Part shown: piece after piece, positions 41,368 to 55,934 of the stretch | How the letters are laid out: every line of letters begins with the position of its first letter | Numbering within the stretch: the stretch's first letter is position 1 | Origin: Isoetes taiwanensis | Taxonomy: Eukaryota; Streptophyta; Lycopodiopsida; Isoetales; Isoetaceae | NCBI GenBank assembly: GCA_021234155.1 | Contig: JAJEKV010000014.1 | Span: forward strand, 13,125,836 to 13,189,835 | Length of the DNA stretch: 64,000 bases | Reading direction: 5' to 3' | Position numbers and translations under genes: made by a program | Notes under the pieces: generated by a model | What the model was told of the DNA's origin: nothing | Seen by the model: only the letters and a program-made list of their open reading frames with translations | The model's database searches: none

Positions 41368-44300
41368 AGTTTTCTTCAAGTTGGCGTGATTTACACATTT
41401 CGTTCTGCAAAATTTGCCAATGTCCGAATGTTGGCGGCGTGAAGTGAGACATGCTGTCTACAGGTCGGGTGGACTTTGTCTGAATTTTGAAGAGGAGGAC
41501 TTGTCTATAGAATGAATTACTATATTTTGACCTAAATGTTACATCTCAAGACTACCATAAACAACGCAAAATATTAGCCAAACAAAAAAAGGTTAATTAC
41601 CTTTGCTTTAGAAAAGGTAAATCAGCTTTTTGGAGCATTTCCTTTTCCCCTTTTCGACCTCTACTGTTTCTGCATGGGCATTGAGCGGGCGAAGAAGAAG
41701 AAGAGGACTGTTACATTCGATCATGACCATATGACCCGATAGCATGCCGCCTGGCAACGAAAAGGCATTTCATTTTGCTTTCGAGACTATGTTCAATGAG
41801 AAGAAGAACGAAGCAATGACACTTATGCGCACGTGTTTATATTTTATAAAGGACAATTGCATGCTTTGCACAATATTGTCAATTTACTATTTGTCATCCA
41901 TTCATTTTATACTCAAGGTAGCTTTTGATTAAAATAATTCGAAATAAACACTTCCTTATCTATATCTATTGCTTTTCTTTGTGAGCTGCTTTGCATTTGT
42001 TATAAATAAGATTGTCTTCATCCAGAAATGAGAAAGGAAAAGGACTGGACTTGTGAATTTCTTTGCCCGAAACACCACTGCTGAGATCGGCTGAGTGAAG
42101 GACCGGGAATCGGCATTCAAAGGACGAAACGAACTGTGAAATATAGCCTTCCAGCCAAATATTTTGACGAAAATGAAAGAGCGATGAACTGCGTATTATA
42201 ATCGTTTATGAGGAGAAAAGGCGTGTTATGACGAAGGCAAAAATCTTTGATGATTTTTGCTATTTAGGCCAACACACTATCCTGTCTAAATTTCAATACT
42301 CAATTTATTATTAATAGCAGTGTTGTGTTTGATAAACAGGTAATAAATTTACTGAAGTGGAAGGTTGCTACCTTTTGAAGACTTCAGCTTTAAACTTCCG
42401 CCGCAGATAACCACACAAAAAGCAATGAGCGGTGTTACTGCATTTACTGACTATTATCAAAACTTTGTTTCTATATTTCTGGGGAAAGTTTGGGGCTATT
42501 CAGCAGAGAGCACGGAAAGACATTTGACAAAGTTGGAAAGGCTGATGAGGATCTTTGCAGCGCAATCTTTCGCGGTAAAACGCTTTTGTTTAACATTTTC
42601 GCTTTGATTTGAAGACGACGAAACCTGGCGAAAGATTATCGAGGCTACCAGATGTTTGCAAGCTCAACATGGCTTTAGCAGTTTCATTAGTATTTGAAGT
42701 CACACGCTAAGAGATGCCGTAACTGAAATGGCGATATCTTATTCTAGCCTTGAGGGTTGGAAGACATATAGGATTTGGAAGACGCAGGCACGAGCAAGCG
42801 TGTCTTCACTTATGGTATGATTTGAGCGTGGTGTCAGTAATCAGGGTAACTGCCGGTACTGTCTTCATTCCCTTATCACCTTTTATGTCTTTATGAACAG
42901 CACATATTGCTTTTCTTTCACCATTTTCACTTTTGAGACACTTTCCCATCATTTCACTACTGTTCAGATCTGCAACTGTTGGTGCCCTATTGAATGTTGA
43001 AAACTTCGAAACGAAAACTCTTTTTTCATTATACTTCTGCTGAAGCCTGAACACCTTTGTTTACCCTTTTCCATCTTGTCCTTGACTTTTCACCATCCTA
43101 TATTTTGTATTCATTAGCCGTAGTCCAAAAATGAACGAAAATTCAAATGTTTAGTTTGACATTTCACAAAAGCTTGACGTAGCGCAGAAGGCGAAAAACT
43201 GCAGATCGCGTGCCAAAATAAAAATAAAACATTCAACATACAATGCAGCTGCGCATGGTCCCAATTTTCGCGTGGCGGCGGTGTCCCCTAACGTGGAATT
43301 ACGTACTACATTCATATATGCGGCTGCCGGAACGTGAATATATCACGTGCGAAATTTCGACGGCACCAGGCAGGCTGCCGTGGAGTCGCCATATTGATTG
43401 AGATCGTAGGATCGGCTCTGAGCCGTGACCCTACCCGGCGGCGCCGTCGTGAAATTGCTCAGGTGACGCTATCGTGCGACTGGCTGAGGCTTGTAAACCA
43501 GCATTGCGGTCAAGTAAGTCTCTGAATATTTGGCGCCGCTGTATTATCTTGATGAAGACACTGCGATTACGCTTTCGAGAACGAATGACGTGTGTTTGTT
43601 TGTCGGCGTGCCGATACAGCTCCAAATAATCATTTCATTTAGCTAGATGACCGATGCGAGATTACTAAAATTCGGCGGTACAAAGTAGCCCTCAACCGAT
43701 ATATTCACAGCTTTGTCAATGCGACATTTATATTAAGCTGCAGCGGCCCACGTGACCTATTATGATTGTGGCACTTATTCGTGGCTAACTCAGAAGTGAC
43801 TTGCCATCACTGCGTGAGAAACTAATTGTGGGAAAAAACAATTCTTAAACGGCACGTGCCAGGATCCCGTCGGGCGTCCTGATGTCTGGCGATGTAGCTA
43901 TTGATGCAGCGCGGTACTGCTGCGATTACCTTTCGTAATGTTTGCGTGTGTTTCATTTTATCGGCACTGGGTACAACAATGTCATTTCATTGCTTCGTGA
44001 AAGTAGTGCGAGACTACTTCACAGAAACTTCAGGGCAGGCGAACACAGGTAAGCCTCCAGCACTATTACCATTCAAGCTTTGGTAATGCGATTATTATGA
44101 CAAACACGGCGTACGTATATTATGATAATGCGTAGTCTTTGCTGGCTTAATATTCATCAGCTGAGAATATTCTTTAAAGCAAAACAAAAGCTAAGCCAAA
44201 TATATTTATTCCAGATATATTACTGGCAGAAATTTGCATTCGAAACGCTAAGCTTTACATTCGAAAACATGAAAGAAACCTTAACTTCGCCAACATTACG

Positions 44301-47300
44301 TGGTGCTCTGCCGGTATTAAGCCCCATGCTGCGTGATCACAAGGCTGTGCGAGGATTTGCTGCAGTCCCAGCTCAATTCGCTTATCCGCTCCATGCAAAA
44401 CTGGCTCTCACCGTACGGCAGCGGTAACTTTGCGACCCGACTTTGACACAGATTTTCAGCCTTCCAGAGTCAATCTTCGCCATGGAGTTTCACCTTAAAT
44501 CACCGCCAATCATATCTCATCTCGCGACTGCTATGTTGGAAGAAGTATTGGCGATGCAACAGCATATATATTTTCATCTTTTAGAGACCGATGTAAACGC
44601 CCGCAAAAATCTCACAGTACTGAAAACAGTACCGGCGATTTTGATTTGAACTCTAGTATTTGAAAGAAACCATTCAAAACCGATTTTTACTAAATATCGA
44701 CCAGTTGATCACCCCTAAGTGACTGCGGAGTCTAACAATTTGAAGCGCGCAATTAGACTAAGAATTCGAGGTTTAACTGGCACGTCACAGATTTTCGCAC
44801 GGAAGTTGAACTCCGTAACAAGCGCCCGAACTGGCTGGCACAACGGCAGTCGGCCGGTCTGGTGAGGTAATGAAGTGACTGCGATTCCGCGGCAAAATGT
44901 TGCAATGTTTGCCTTTTACACAGCTCACACTGACTCACTTTATGCAACGGCACACAGTTGTCCATGAAGATAACCATTTCTTGAGAACACGAAGAAGGCA
45001 TGAAGAAATTGCCGGGAACTGCTGGTTATCAAATGCATGGCGTGATGAGCAGTCTGGTTAGCGGCGGCTCAGCTAGGCGCAAGGTAAAGGATGAACAGAA
45101 CAAGGACTACTGTCGGAATTTATTCACCGAGAATCTTGTTTTTAACTCAATGCCTACTGTCACAGTGGCACGGTAATAATGGAAAGACTGGCTCTTGACT
45201 GTTTGCGGTGTGTATTCAGGAACCATGTTTCCCCGCCAATGCGATTGCTGTCGGTTTGATGTCGGAACCTAGGTATAAGAAGTTATTAAACTGATGACAA
45301 TTCAATCATAAGACTGTTGTAAAGGCTGTAGACAGCCGAAATCTTTGATGAAGAAGATATTCACCCTCACCATCGCCGATATGCGAGGAAACGCAGCAAT
45401 ATTGAAGAAAAGAAAAAGCGAAGCTGAAAGAGCCAGACACTGAGATTTTAAATACGAATAATGAGTGTCTGGCTCTTTTAGAAAGTTACCAAAACAACTC
45501 ATGGAGACAAAAGTAGTAATAATGCTCTTCTTCAGCTGCGCCATACTGAATGCGCAAGCTGTGTTGAAATAAGCCAGGGCTGAGGTAACGAGATCTTGTC
45601 ACAAACAAGGAGCCGTTTTTGACCGGAAAATGATGCTGTTGTTAACGCAGAAACTAGGTCAGGAAACAACGCAGAAGCAGAAAGACAGCGAGCCGATACA
45701 ATGGTATTTTATTGAAGACATTAGCGGCGAAGAAGATGTGATTTGATATGACGCAAACCCGTTGACCGCATCTGCCGTACCGTCCCCGCAGTAGCAGCTC
45801 ACAGGCGGCCGTCGAGGACTGCTCACTCGCGTTCCAGGTATGGCGAAGATTACGGCTTGACAATTTGGTACTTATGGCTCAGGTTCTTTGTGAACACTAG
45901 CTTTATTGAGATTGCGCCATCATATGAGGAAAAGCTTATCAGGAAATACCCCAAAGATATTGAAAAGAGTAACTCTTGGCTTTCTGGCTGCTTTACGTAA
46001 CCTTACGACACGCTAAGAATGTGATTAACTGCATAAGGCACACTCCCGCTGAATAAGGTTTTGTTGAGGTTATGCCTTATCATGTTATGAAAACAGCGAG
46101 ATCTCAAGTAGCTGGCACTTTCATCGCACCAGCTCAACTGGAAGCGGTATTGGCGTTAGCGTGTCTTAGCTACATTTGTGATTTGTTGATGCAGTAACAT
46201 AAATTTATTGAGAAAGTGGATAACGTCTTAGGCTATGTATGTGCAGTATTTGCACTTATTTCAAATGAACGGCTTACGTTAGCTGATAGGCCGAAAGCGA
46301 CCCGCTACATAACGTAGATTCGCCAGATGATTGTTTACGGGAAAAGTTGAAGTTCTGCGATTTGGGCTCGCAGATATTGTTATAAAATCAGTTATCAGCT
46401 TTAACCGTAATGAAGTTCCGCGATCTAAAAAGAAAAACAGGCGGTTTTGATGGTAGCTGTCTAAAGAGAGCCAGGGATTGCTTTCTGCTGATACACGAAA
46501 GTGCGGGCATCTTGGAAATGACAAAAGCAAATTCATCTAATAACCTGTACAATGCCAGCGAGCAGAATTTCGTGCGGCCTGCGAGGCGGATTCCCCGCTA
46601 TTGTTATCTGTGAGACTTTCACAACTTGTTGCAAACGACGCGGAAGAATACCAAACAAAACATCCAGGTATGAGATGCAGTACAACTTGATCGTGAAAAT
46701 TTATCATATTCCAAGGTCAAAAAACTTTGGTGACATTGAGAAAAGCGCAGAGCTTATCGGAAGATACTACTCACCGATTTCATCTATGCTTGACCATCGG
46801 CAACGCGAAAGGCTCGCACAGGCAGTTTCAAAACATGTCACAAATGGGCCTATATGACGGGCCGCAAAAGGCAAAATGTTAGAAAACAGGCAATTAGTAT
46901 TTTGCACAAACCGGTGAAGAGATAGATAGGCACCGACGTTTGAATAGTTAGGTGTCTGGAAAAACTTTGATAATGGAAGACGAAGGAGCCAATTCTCGCT
47001 TTTAGTCTTACGTCGCGGTCGACGTGAGCAGGCATTGGCAGGTTTTCTTTATGCCCGATGCCCGATTCACAAGAATGATTTCTCTAAGAAGGCCAGTATT
47101 GGTCAGAGATCACAAACTCAAAGCTTCTTTGGTAGACCCGCTGCCTTTTGGAAGAAATACTTTATCGTGGTACGGCAATGTAACCGCTTTCATTTTTGGA
47201 TAGTTTTCTCTGTTTTAATGATTAGCATCAAGAAGATCGGCATCCTTCATTTACTCATGAAACGCTCACGAAAAGGATGCTGCTGGCAATGATGCCCTGT

Positions 47301-50300
47301 CTTGTGCAAACATGACTCTGAAACGGTCAGTGAATAGCAGGCGTACACAGTGATCATATTCGAGCTGGATATTTGCATTGATAGCGATTGGCAGGTAATC
47401 TGAAACCGAAGAAGATGCGTCTTTTGGCGTCGAGCCGTCTTGGGCCATGGGGTTTGCGCTGAAGACGCTTCGGGCTGATCGCGGCTTTAGCTTCAGGTAC
47501 GCGAGGTTGATGGGGATCGGGGATTTTATGGGGGATAGACACTAACAGGTGGCCGTATTATTTATTTCTCTCGCAGCTATGAGTCTATCTTCAGTTGACT
47601 GAAGTAGATAAAGTTAATGAAAGAGAAACGAAGCTATAGATGCGTTGTTTTGGGCGATGAGGTATTGGCACTGCGGTCATAAGAAGACTTATTGCTGCAT
47701 TCTGCCAGCAAAACTCCGGACCTTTCGACCCGTTAGCTATCGCTAAAATGTTGAACCGCGACACCTGGACGACACTGACTGTGACAACGATAGTCGAAAG
47801 CTGGCGTATGCTTTAGATAGAAAGTCTTCTTTGCTGCATCTTTGATGAAGATAAATATTTGTATAGCGGCGGGGCTTATGCCCGCACACAGCGTATTGCG
47901 TAGAAAACACAAGCCTATGGAGTATTTAGCCGAGCTTCAATCTTTGTAGTTAAAGAGTGAGTTATTCATGTATTGAACAACCGGTTATACTTGCGCTGCA
48001 CTTTGAACATGAGGAGATGACTACGAAAGAATGACTAACACTTGACGTAAATGGCGAGGACTTGTCAACTATACGGCGGGTTGGCGGTACCTTCGCCAGG
48101 GATACGCCGTCGGCTACTACGGGCACAGGGTAAAATGTTTGACTTGCACCATGATTTATTGGCTGTGCAGGTATGAGATGATGTACACAGGTAACGTTAC
48201 GATAGTGGCTGCGTACTGGCGAAATCACAAAGGTGTTTGTCGAGCCAGTCGTTGCGGCGGTTACCAGCATATTGGTCGTTATTCTGACACTCATTGTGGA
48301 TGACCCGCGATATTATCGAACTTGTCATCGTGCGATGGCGCGAACGCGTCATCACTAACTAGAATTGTCTCACGGTCATTTCAGATTTGAGGATTGGTTA
48401 TGTCAATCCCCGTCACCGACCCGATAACAATACGTGATATTGACTACGGTCACATTCGCAAGTGACCGACGCTGAAGAAGCGGAAATAGCAACACTGCTT
48501 TGCTGGGTACGCGTACAGCGGAACTGGCATTCGGCGATGGAAAGACTCTGCGTGTGCTTGTTTCAGGCGGGCATGTCGGCTGAGAGAAATGGTCAGGCAG
48601 TCTACAACAAGGTAGCCAGAATTGACACGCGGGGTTTGCCAAACCAGGAGACGGCACTTGGTATGATAACAGCACTGAGCTGCGTAAATTGCGCTAAGCG
48701 ACTATAATACTCGCCTTCAGTTGGACTACATGGTGAAGAGCCTCCGATGGAGTTAGAGACTGCCTTTAACGGGATGGCACTCCGAGCTTTCGGTTGAGCT
48801 ACGGTGCGGTGGATACGTTGAAAGTGAATGAAGAAGGTTTCGTTAGCGGTACGGCTGGCTGAAAGAGCTGAAATTAGGCGGCTTTTCGAGCTGCTGCTGA
48901 ACAGTTTGCACTATGGTAGTTTTTAAAGTGGAATCTTTATGCGGTGAAGGAAGCTTTCGAAGTTGAGAATCACGGGAAAGATATCGGTGAGATGGCGCTT
49001 TCATCAACATGAGTTGGCGGACAAGTTGCGCCCGGAAATCGATATTCGGCGTAAAGACATTGACCTGGAGCATGCGCCGAGCATAACTTCACTTCTGCTA
49101 ACGTTCCCAGCAGGAAAACAGACGGTTATAATTTCGAAGCCCGAGGAACTGTTTAACGATTAATATTTCTTTGATTTAATGTTTGTGTTTTTGTTTGAAA
49201 TGCCGGGAATGAACCGCGAAGATGAAGACACGATTATTACTATTAATGGGCTCATGTTGATAAATGACGAACATGCTGTTAAAACGTGGCTGCAAGCGGC
49301 GCATTCATGGTGCCTTCTCGGCCGGAGATTGCAAGTGCTATCCGCTGCCATTTTCCGCATCTTGGCACTTTCATACTTAACGATTTCTTGTCGCCCTTCA
49401 GAGTTTCATTCTTTCTCCTCCCATTTCATCGCATACCCTTGCCGTCCATTTCAGCCTTCTATCACTTTGGCCTGCATTTACAATAACTGCGCCACCGCCA
49501 GCATTGCTCACGCACTCACTCATTACTCTACGGCTCATTACGTCACTGCATTTAGCCGATCTAAGACACGGACCCGACATTAACTAAACTTTGACGTTGC
49601 GACGGCTGGACTGGCATCTGTTATCGAAACTTTTGTTTTGCATCTATATTTCCTCTGAGAGGATTTGGAATTATTGTGATCCCATTAGAGACTGAACATT
49701 GCGAAGTTTGGTACAGTCTTCTGGCCTGTCTTTCGTAGTGCTTGCCTTTTGGGCTGCATTCACATTTGTTTAACATTTTCTTTTGATTGAAGAACGAAAC
49801 TATAACAAGGTATCGAAGAGCGCAGATACGCGAAACTCATATGAAAACGCTGAAGTTTCGTGTGGTTGAAGTCACGCATAAGGACTGCCGTAACTGAAAT
49901 GAAAGATAACTCTGTCAGCGAATTTGGAAGATTTACTTTATGAAGCGGAAGACCAGCGGAAACTTTGACAGCGTATTGTCACCGGTACCGTTTGTTAGAA
50001 CGTCGTATTGCCCATCTTGTCTTTACATATCCACCGCATCTGTGAACCTTTATAACCTTTCTTTCACCATTTTCATACGGCCCATCATTCACTACCCGGC
50101 CCCGATCCCCAACTCAGTCCCCTGTAGTCTTGAAACTTCGAAACTGAAAGGAAAACTCTTTTCATTCTCATTTACAAACCCTGAGTATCAGCACGTTTTG
50201 CCTTTTCATCTTATTCCCCGCCGACTTCACCATCTATGTTATTATTCATTGACGTAGTCAAAATGAACTGGTGACTGAAAACATACGAAGCAATTGAAAA

Positions 50301-53235
50301 CCTTGAAGGAAGCGACAAGTTAACTGAGGATCTTGTAAAATAAAACTATTCACAACCTATCTACCATTTGCGCATGGTTGAATTACCTCGCGTGTAACGA
50401 CGCGTGACTGCGTGTCCCCTGTGACGCATAAACAATAGTGGGGTCAGCTCACTATCACGGCTGCGGGACTTCCGTTTTTGTTTGTGGAGATATATCGACC
50501 GGGCTGCGGCAGTACAGGGAGCCACGGTAAATGCCATATTGATTGAATCATAGGATCGGCTAACGTGGAACCCTGCAATGACGCGATACGTCGGCGTACT
50601 CCAAGTGACATACTACGTGAAACTGGTACAATAGGAAAAGCGGTGCCAAACACCGGCATTGCGAGGATAAAGTAAATTCGAATGAACCTGCAGTCTTTGG
50701 CGCTGTTATTATGCGATTTTTGCTGCGATTACGCCGTGTCATTCAGACCGACATCATTCGACCCTTCAATCATTTCATTTAGCTTCATTGACGAATAAAT
50801 TCTCTAGAGGCTTCGACGCGGCACGGAACCGACATATATTCTGGCTGGTAATGCGTTATTACTAAATAAGTACGGCCATTGTATTATATTATGATAATGC
50901 ATAGTCTTTGCGCGAAGAAGTATATTGTCGCTCATTATACATTCATCTTTTGTGATACGCATTATTCTTTAAGCTAAAACTAAAAACTGAAGCGAAAAAA
51001 TATTTATTCCCAAGTTAACTTGGGAGGCGCACGTGATGAAACATGCATTCAAAGAACATAAGAAACTGTAACTCCATGTGCGATGGACCATGCTGCCAGG
51101 GCTGATACTGCGAAGAAAACTAAAACCATCTTTTGCTATTTATTTATGCGCGTGATCTGAGAACTGTGCGAAGTTGCGCAGTCAACTCAAATTCTGTCAA
51201 CTCCGTACGCAATTTAACCTTATTTGGCGGCGGCCCACGACCGACGACACTGAACCGACCTTCCCTATTCAGAATCAAATCTTCGCAATACGATTTCCCC
51301 ACGCTGTTGTCTGCTACCGCAATGCGCATGCCGCAGGTATGATACTGAAACAATTTTGCTACGGCATTTTGATTTGAACTCTGTGAAATGATTTTCTTCG
51401 CTTTCATATGTTGATTGATCGCCACATGCGGAAGTCTAACTGGTGTTTGAGCTCCCGCGGGGCCGAACTAAAATTCGGGGTTTAGGCAACAGCGACGTGG
51501 CGGCAAAGTTGAAGCAGAAAGCAGTGGCTGCTATTCAAAGATACGTGGCATTTCATTGACGTTGTTCACTTTGTTTAGAAGCTGCTTACCGCGGTAACGC
51601 GAAAATTTGTCGATGGCAGCCTCGCACGTGATGGACATTTCGAAGTGGCGGGAATGACTCATTACGAAAGAGCCGTAACCATCGAATGACCCCGAAGCAC
51701 GTAACAGAGAAATTTGTTTTATGTACATCGGCATGTGAATATACGCATCGGCACTGACCGAAGATCAAGCAGAATCGCGCTGCTGGTATCGATTGATAAT
51801 CGCGGCGTAACGGCTGCTTTTGTCTCCCCATCGGCATGTGGCTCGCCATCCGCTGCTGAGGTTGACCAGAAGTGCGCTTGATCGCGTCGCGACCGCGTAT
51901 AAAATCCCGCAATTAATGTCTATCTTGACTGTGCAGACAATTATGACGGTAAAAATGGCATTAGTACTGTGCGACTTCTTTATATTGTATTGCTCATAGA
52001 GCTGCAAATTTGCTTTTGGTAGGGCTCTTCAAGCCAGCAATTGGAGACTTTGAAACCGATACTGTTTTTTGTGGCATATTTGCTTGCATCTCGGCCCTCA
52101 TAGCAGAAGAAGATTTAAGTAAATAACTTGCAATATGCGTCTTGAACACATCAATACTGCCCAGTAGCGACATAATACTTTATGTGAAAGGCTTTATTTA
52201 CAAAATACGCGAGCTTGAAATCGCCAATGTTCAGCGCACAGGACTGACATATTACATTTTGTGGTGACATTAACGGTAACCCTTTCTATATTGATAATTT
52301 CCGAAGCCAAGCGATTGATGTGACGTATTCAGAAGGCCGTGAAGGCAAAATAGGTAGCCATCAGCGAGGCCTCGACTGGCTGATCGGGGCTGACGCGAAT
52401 GCATCAGAGGATAGCGACTATTCGGTTATGATCACTCAAATGAAAGGATGAGGAGTTGCTGTTAAATAGTGGTATCGAAGGACTGAAAGTTCACAGGCGG
52501 GGCTGTTTGGTGATGCCGTTCAAAACGAACATGCATCGCTGCGAGGTAGCAGAATGCAGGATTTGAACTTTCTGTCAAAATTTCGGTTATGCCTAAAGTA
52601 ACTAGCGACTGATGGCGAAAAGTTGGCTGATTTAATATCATTCTGTGGAACATACTTTGATTGAAAGAAAATGAAAGAAATTGTTTGTTTGGTTAACTTT
52701 GAAAGAAACTATCTTTGAGCCCAAGTAAATATTCAACAGAGTGGCCGCACATGGCACGAGAAGTTAGGAAGCTGGCCATGTGATGAGCCTGCGCTCTTAT
52801 AATGTGTCTTTGAAGTGATACTGATTGCGCTTGTCAATGACGCAGCAATATATGCGAGCATGTTTAGTCATCGAGCGCATAGAAAAGTTACGCGGCGAAT
52901 GAAGCAAATGTTGGATACGCGGCTGAATATTACTATAAACGAATGCGGCGATTTGTGCTGATTTTGACGGTAATGTTGAGAACTGGAAAAGATGTCGAGC
53001 CGACAGCTACAATGGCTGGCGGGACAACTCTTTCTTTGTAGCAAAATGTTTATGAGGATTTTTTGCCGTTGAAGCTTTAACGTTTTTCTTTATAAACTTT
53101 CATTATTCGCAGGCTTTAAAGAGGTGAACTTTGTCCTACTACTTTGGCTGTCCGGTGAACATGTTGCTGAAGCTGAGATGAACTATTTATTTTAGAGGCA
53201 AAGGACTTGTTTATTTTCATAAAATTTTGAACCTG
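41368..53235 (+). repeat. Mirror image of the hAT element with nested gypsy
   Basis: The right hAT end mirrors near 41368-41392 (terminal repeat itself garbled). The hAT/gypsy joint is visible as AGCGG-TGTTAC at 42428-42438. The inner end of the 5' LTR is at about 44737, the mirrored interior about 44738-49590, the mirrored 3' LTR about 49592-51491, and the left hAT terminus TTTTGAACCTGG at about 53224-53235. The mirrored small retroposon of the LTR can be seen near 44530-44620. All lengths are 15-35 percent shorter than the originals. Confidence 0.85.
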
Positions 53236-54269
53236 GGGCACCTAATGCAATTTAACTCACGATACCATCTACAGAGATACATCGATCGCAGCTTCATCAC
53301 ATCTCATTTAAGAAAGTGTTAACATGCGGTTAACGAATTTCAACAACGACTTTGATAAGCCGGCAAGCAAAACACAACATTGTATTAGCGAAGTGCTTTC
53401 CCGAAATTTGACATTTGGCGTGCTGGTAGCGGTTGAATTAGGCGATATTGGCGGCATATGCATTGCCGACAGCTCGCAATACACTAAGGAAAACCATTAA
53501 TTACCTATGATTTAAAATGAGGCTGGAAAGCATCGTGAACATGTGGTGAGTGTAATTGCTGAAATATGCAAAACTCAGAACAACTGAGGCGGGCGAGAGG
53601 AAGCAAGAATAGAATGCGCGTGATAACGTTGCCCAAAATGCTGTATTTACAGCTGGCAGAGCGGTAAACTTCACTCCACTGGCGGGGAGGCGGCAGCAAT
53701 TACGTTTTCTTCTTTGTCTTGACCATATTTCTTTGATAACGTTACTCACTGGCAGACTACCTTTACAATGAAGTTTGGTAAATGACGAAATGAAATTACG
53801 CGAGAATAGAAGTAACAATGCGCGAAGGCGAAAATGAAAGAGAACTGACATCCTAATGGCAGATCGATTTTTGATAAAATGGCATATTCAGCGGCATGCG
53901 GGAATAGATGTTAGCACGGCAGCTTTAATGTTTATTCTTGTCTTTGAGAAACTCTTCGCGATTGCATCGATATGGCGGGCGTAAACGCTGGCGAATCTTT
54001 CTTTCGACACTACGAATGACGTGCCGGCGGATGGTGCTTGACTTCTCCAGAGCGATACCTCGCTTGCGCCGTTCAGGCGCAGATTTGCGTGGCTGAAACG
54101 GACGTGGTACAACAGGCAGTGACCCATGTCTGTAATTTCCGCCGGTAGGGCGTGCGCCACCAGCCATGTGGCGACGCAAATGCCGCTCGGCTGATACTCA
54201 TTTGACGCAGGTCTAACAACCCTCGAATAGTAATTGCACAGGTATTTGCAACGAGAGAAAAGAAAGAAA

Positions 54270-55600
54270 ATGCACGAGAAAAAGAGCATGGCGTCGCCTC
54301 CATCGTTACACCCACCGATACCTGCTCCATCTGAAAACATTCCGCACGCTTACGAGCACTTTTCCGCCGTGAGCTCGCCGGCATGACACCAGCGAGCGCC
54401 TTCCGCCGGGGCTACGTTATTTTCCTGTTGATATTCGGGGACGGCCATCACCATCACCATCATCACCACCATGACGGAAGCTGATCATGTCCCCGAATCG
54501 AGGAAATGGCACCGTAATGGTCCATCCCCAGATCGGAAGCTGGTGGTGGTTGTCGCGGTGATCTCCCCGGCTGGTCGCTGGGCATCAGAAGGCGGCTTCC
54601 TGCACCGGCGTCCTCCGGCATAAGAGAGCATTGCAGGAAATTCAGATTGCCAGCGGGAGGTCCGTCTGGAGAAAGAAATGAGTTGACAACAATGCGCGCA
54701 AATACAGTAAAGGTTGACTCGCCAGATTAGTGATAATCTTGCTTTCACTTATTTTCTTGTTGCATCTTTAACAACAATAGTTAGAGATATGACATGGAGC
54801 ACAAAGGTGAGAAGAGGGCTACTGCTTTAACAACATCACAAACCCTTTGGCGCAACGCTGGCTATGTCGGCTGAAAACTCCCAACAGGTAAAACAGCACA
54901 TTGGCGTCAAAATCAGGATTTTGGGCTAATAACTACTACTACAAACCTGAGAGAGATGGGAAGAATACATACAGCTTCAGAGAGCATGATGTCGCTCACA
55001 ATATGAAGATGGGTGGTATCTGCCAGTAATAAGTAGCATTCAAAGTCTTGAAGGTACGGCGTTCATAGCACTGGATGCTGTCTGCCAGACTTAGCAAGGA
55101 AGCTTTGTGGCGGCTTTAGGCGATGGTAAATAACGAAGTGTTGACGCTCAACGCGGCGATGCTGCTTACAACAGGTTCTTTAGCTGGAAATCGGTTATGA
55201 TCGGCGGCTAATAGTTCGGTAACGCTGCGATTTGACCAGACTTTCCCAGACATATCTGTTCTGCGGAAGTCTTGACGCTGAAATATTGACACGGGTATTC
55301 TGATACTTAATCTTTACGGAATTTTGACCAGTATCGTCTGAAGTACTTGATGAAGAAATATTGTGAACGGAAATCCAGACATGGGTAGTTCAGAGGCTTC
55401 CGTAGGCGAACAATATACATATGGTGGATGCTTTCAGAGGGGATAAACTGTGGTGGAATCGGGGCACCGTTCTTTACGAAGTGGAAAGACGGGCAACAAT
55501 TGTGAAAGTGTTCACTTGTGTTAACGAGTTGCGTCTGTTAAAACGGGCCCGGCACGATCTGTGATATAGCCAGTAACTAAATGCGTTTCAGCTGAGAAAG
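54270..55600 (+). repeat. Mirror image of the EULS3-like gene
   Basis: Starts AAAATGCACGAGAA (ATG at 54270) and includes the perfect His-run block 54444-54480, 'GGGCATCAGAA', 'GATATGACATGGAGCACAAAGGTGA' type matches near 54785-54810 and TTCACTTGTGTT near 55511. It has no intact coding frame. It must not be counted as a second lectin gene. Confidence 0.87.
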
Positions 55601-55934
55601 CTAAACGGCTGGTAAAAACAACGGCTTGTTGAATAGGTAACATGTTGACGGGATTGTTACTGAAACCGGTTGAAGCAAAGACGTCCGGCTCATCCCTGGC
55701 ACGATGTTCGGTATTTTGCAACAGCTTATTTCAGGCATATGTTATATACGAGTCTCGGCCCCACGCCAATAAACAAAATAAACCTTGTCATCATACATTT
55801 TATTTATCATCGTATTTTGCTCTGAAAACCGCATATGTTTATTCCTTCTGTTACGCGGCATTACTAACAACAACATGCGTGAAGACATAGTTGCCTATTA
55901 TATTGCTGGCTGAAAACGGCGAATTCGCTGGCAG

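Noticed and set aside
54270-55600. Second lectin gene
   Set aside because: It is the mirror of the EULS3-like gene; only the His run and short islands survive and no frame is conserved.
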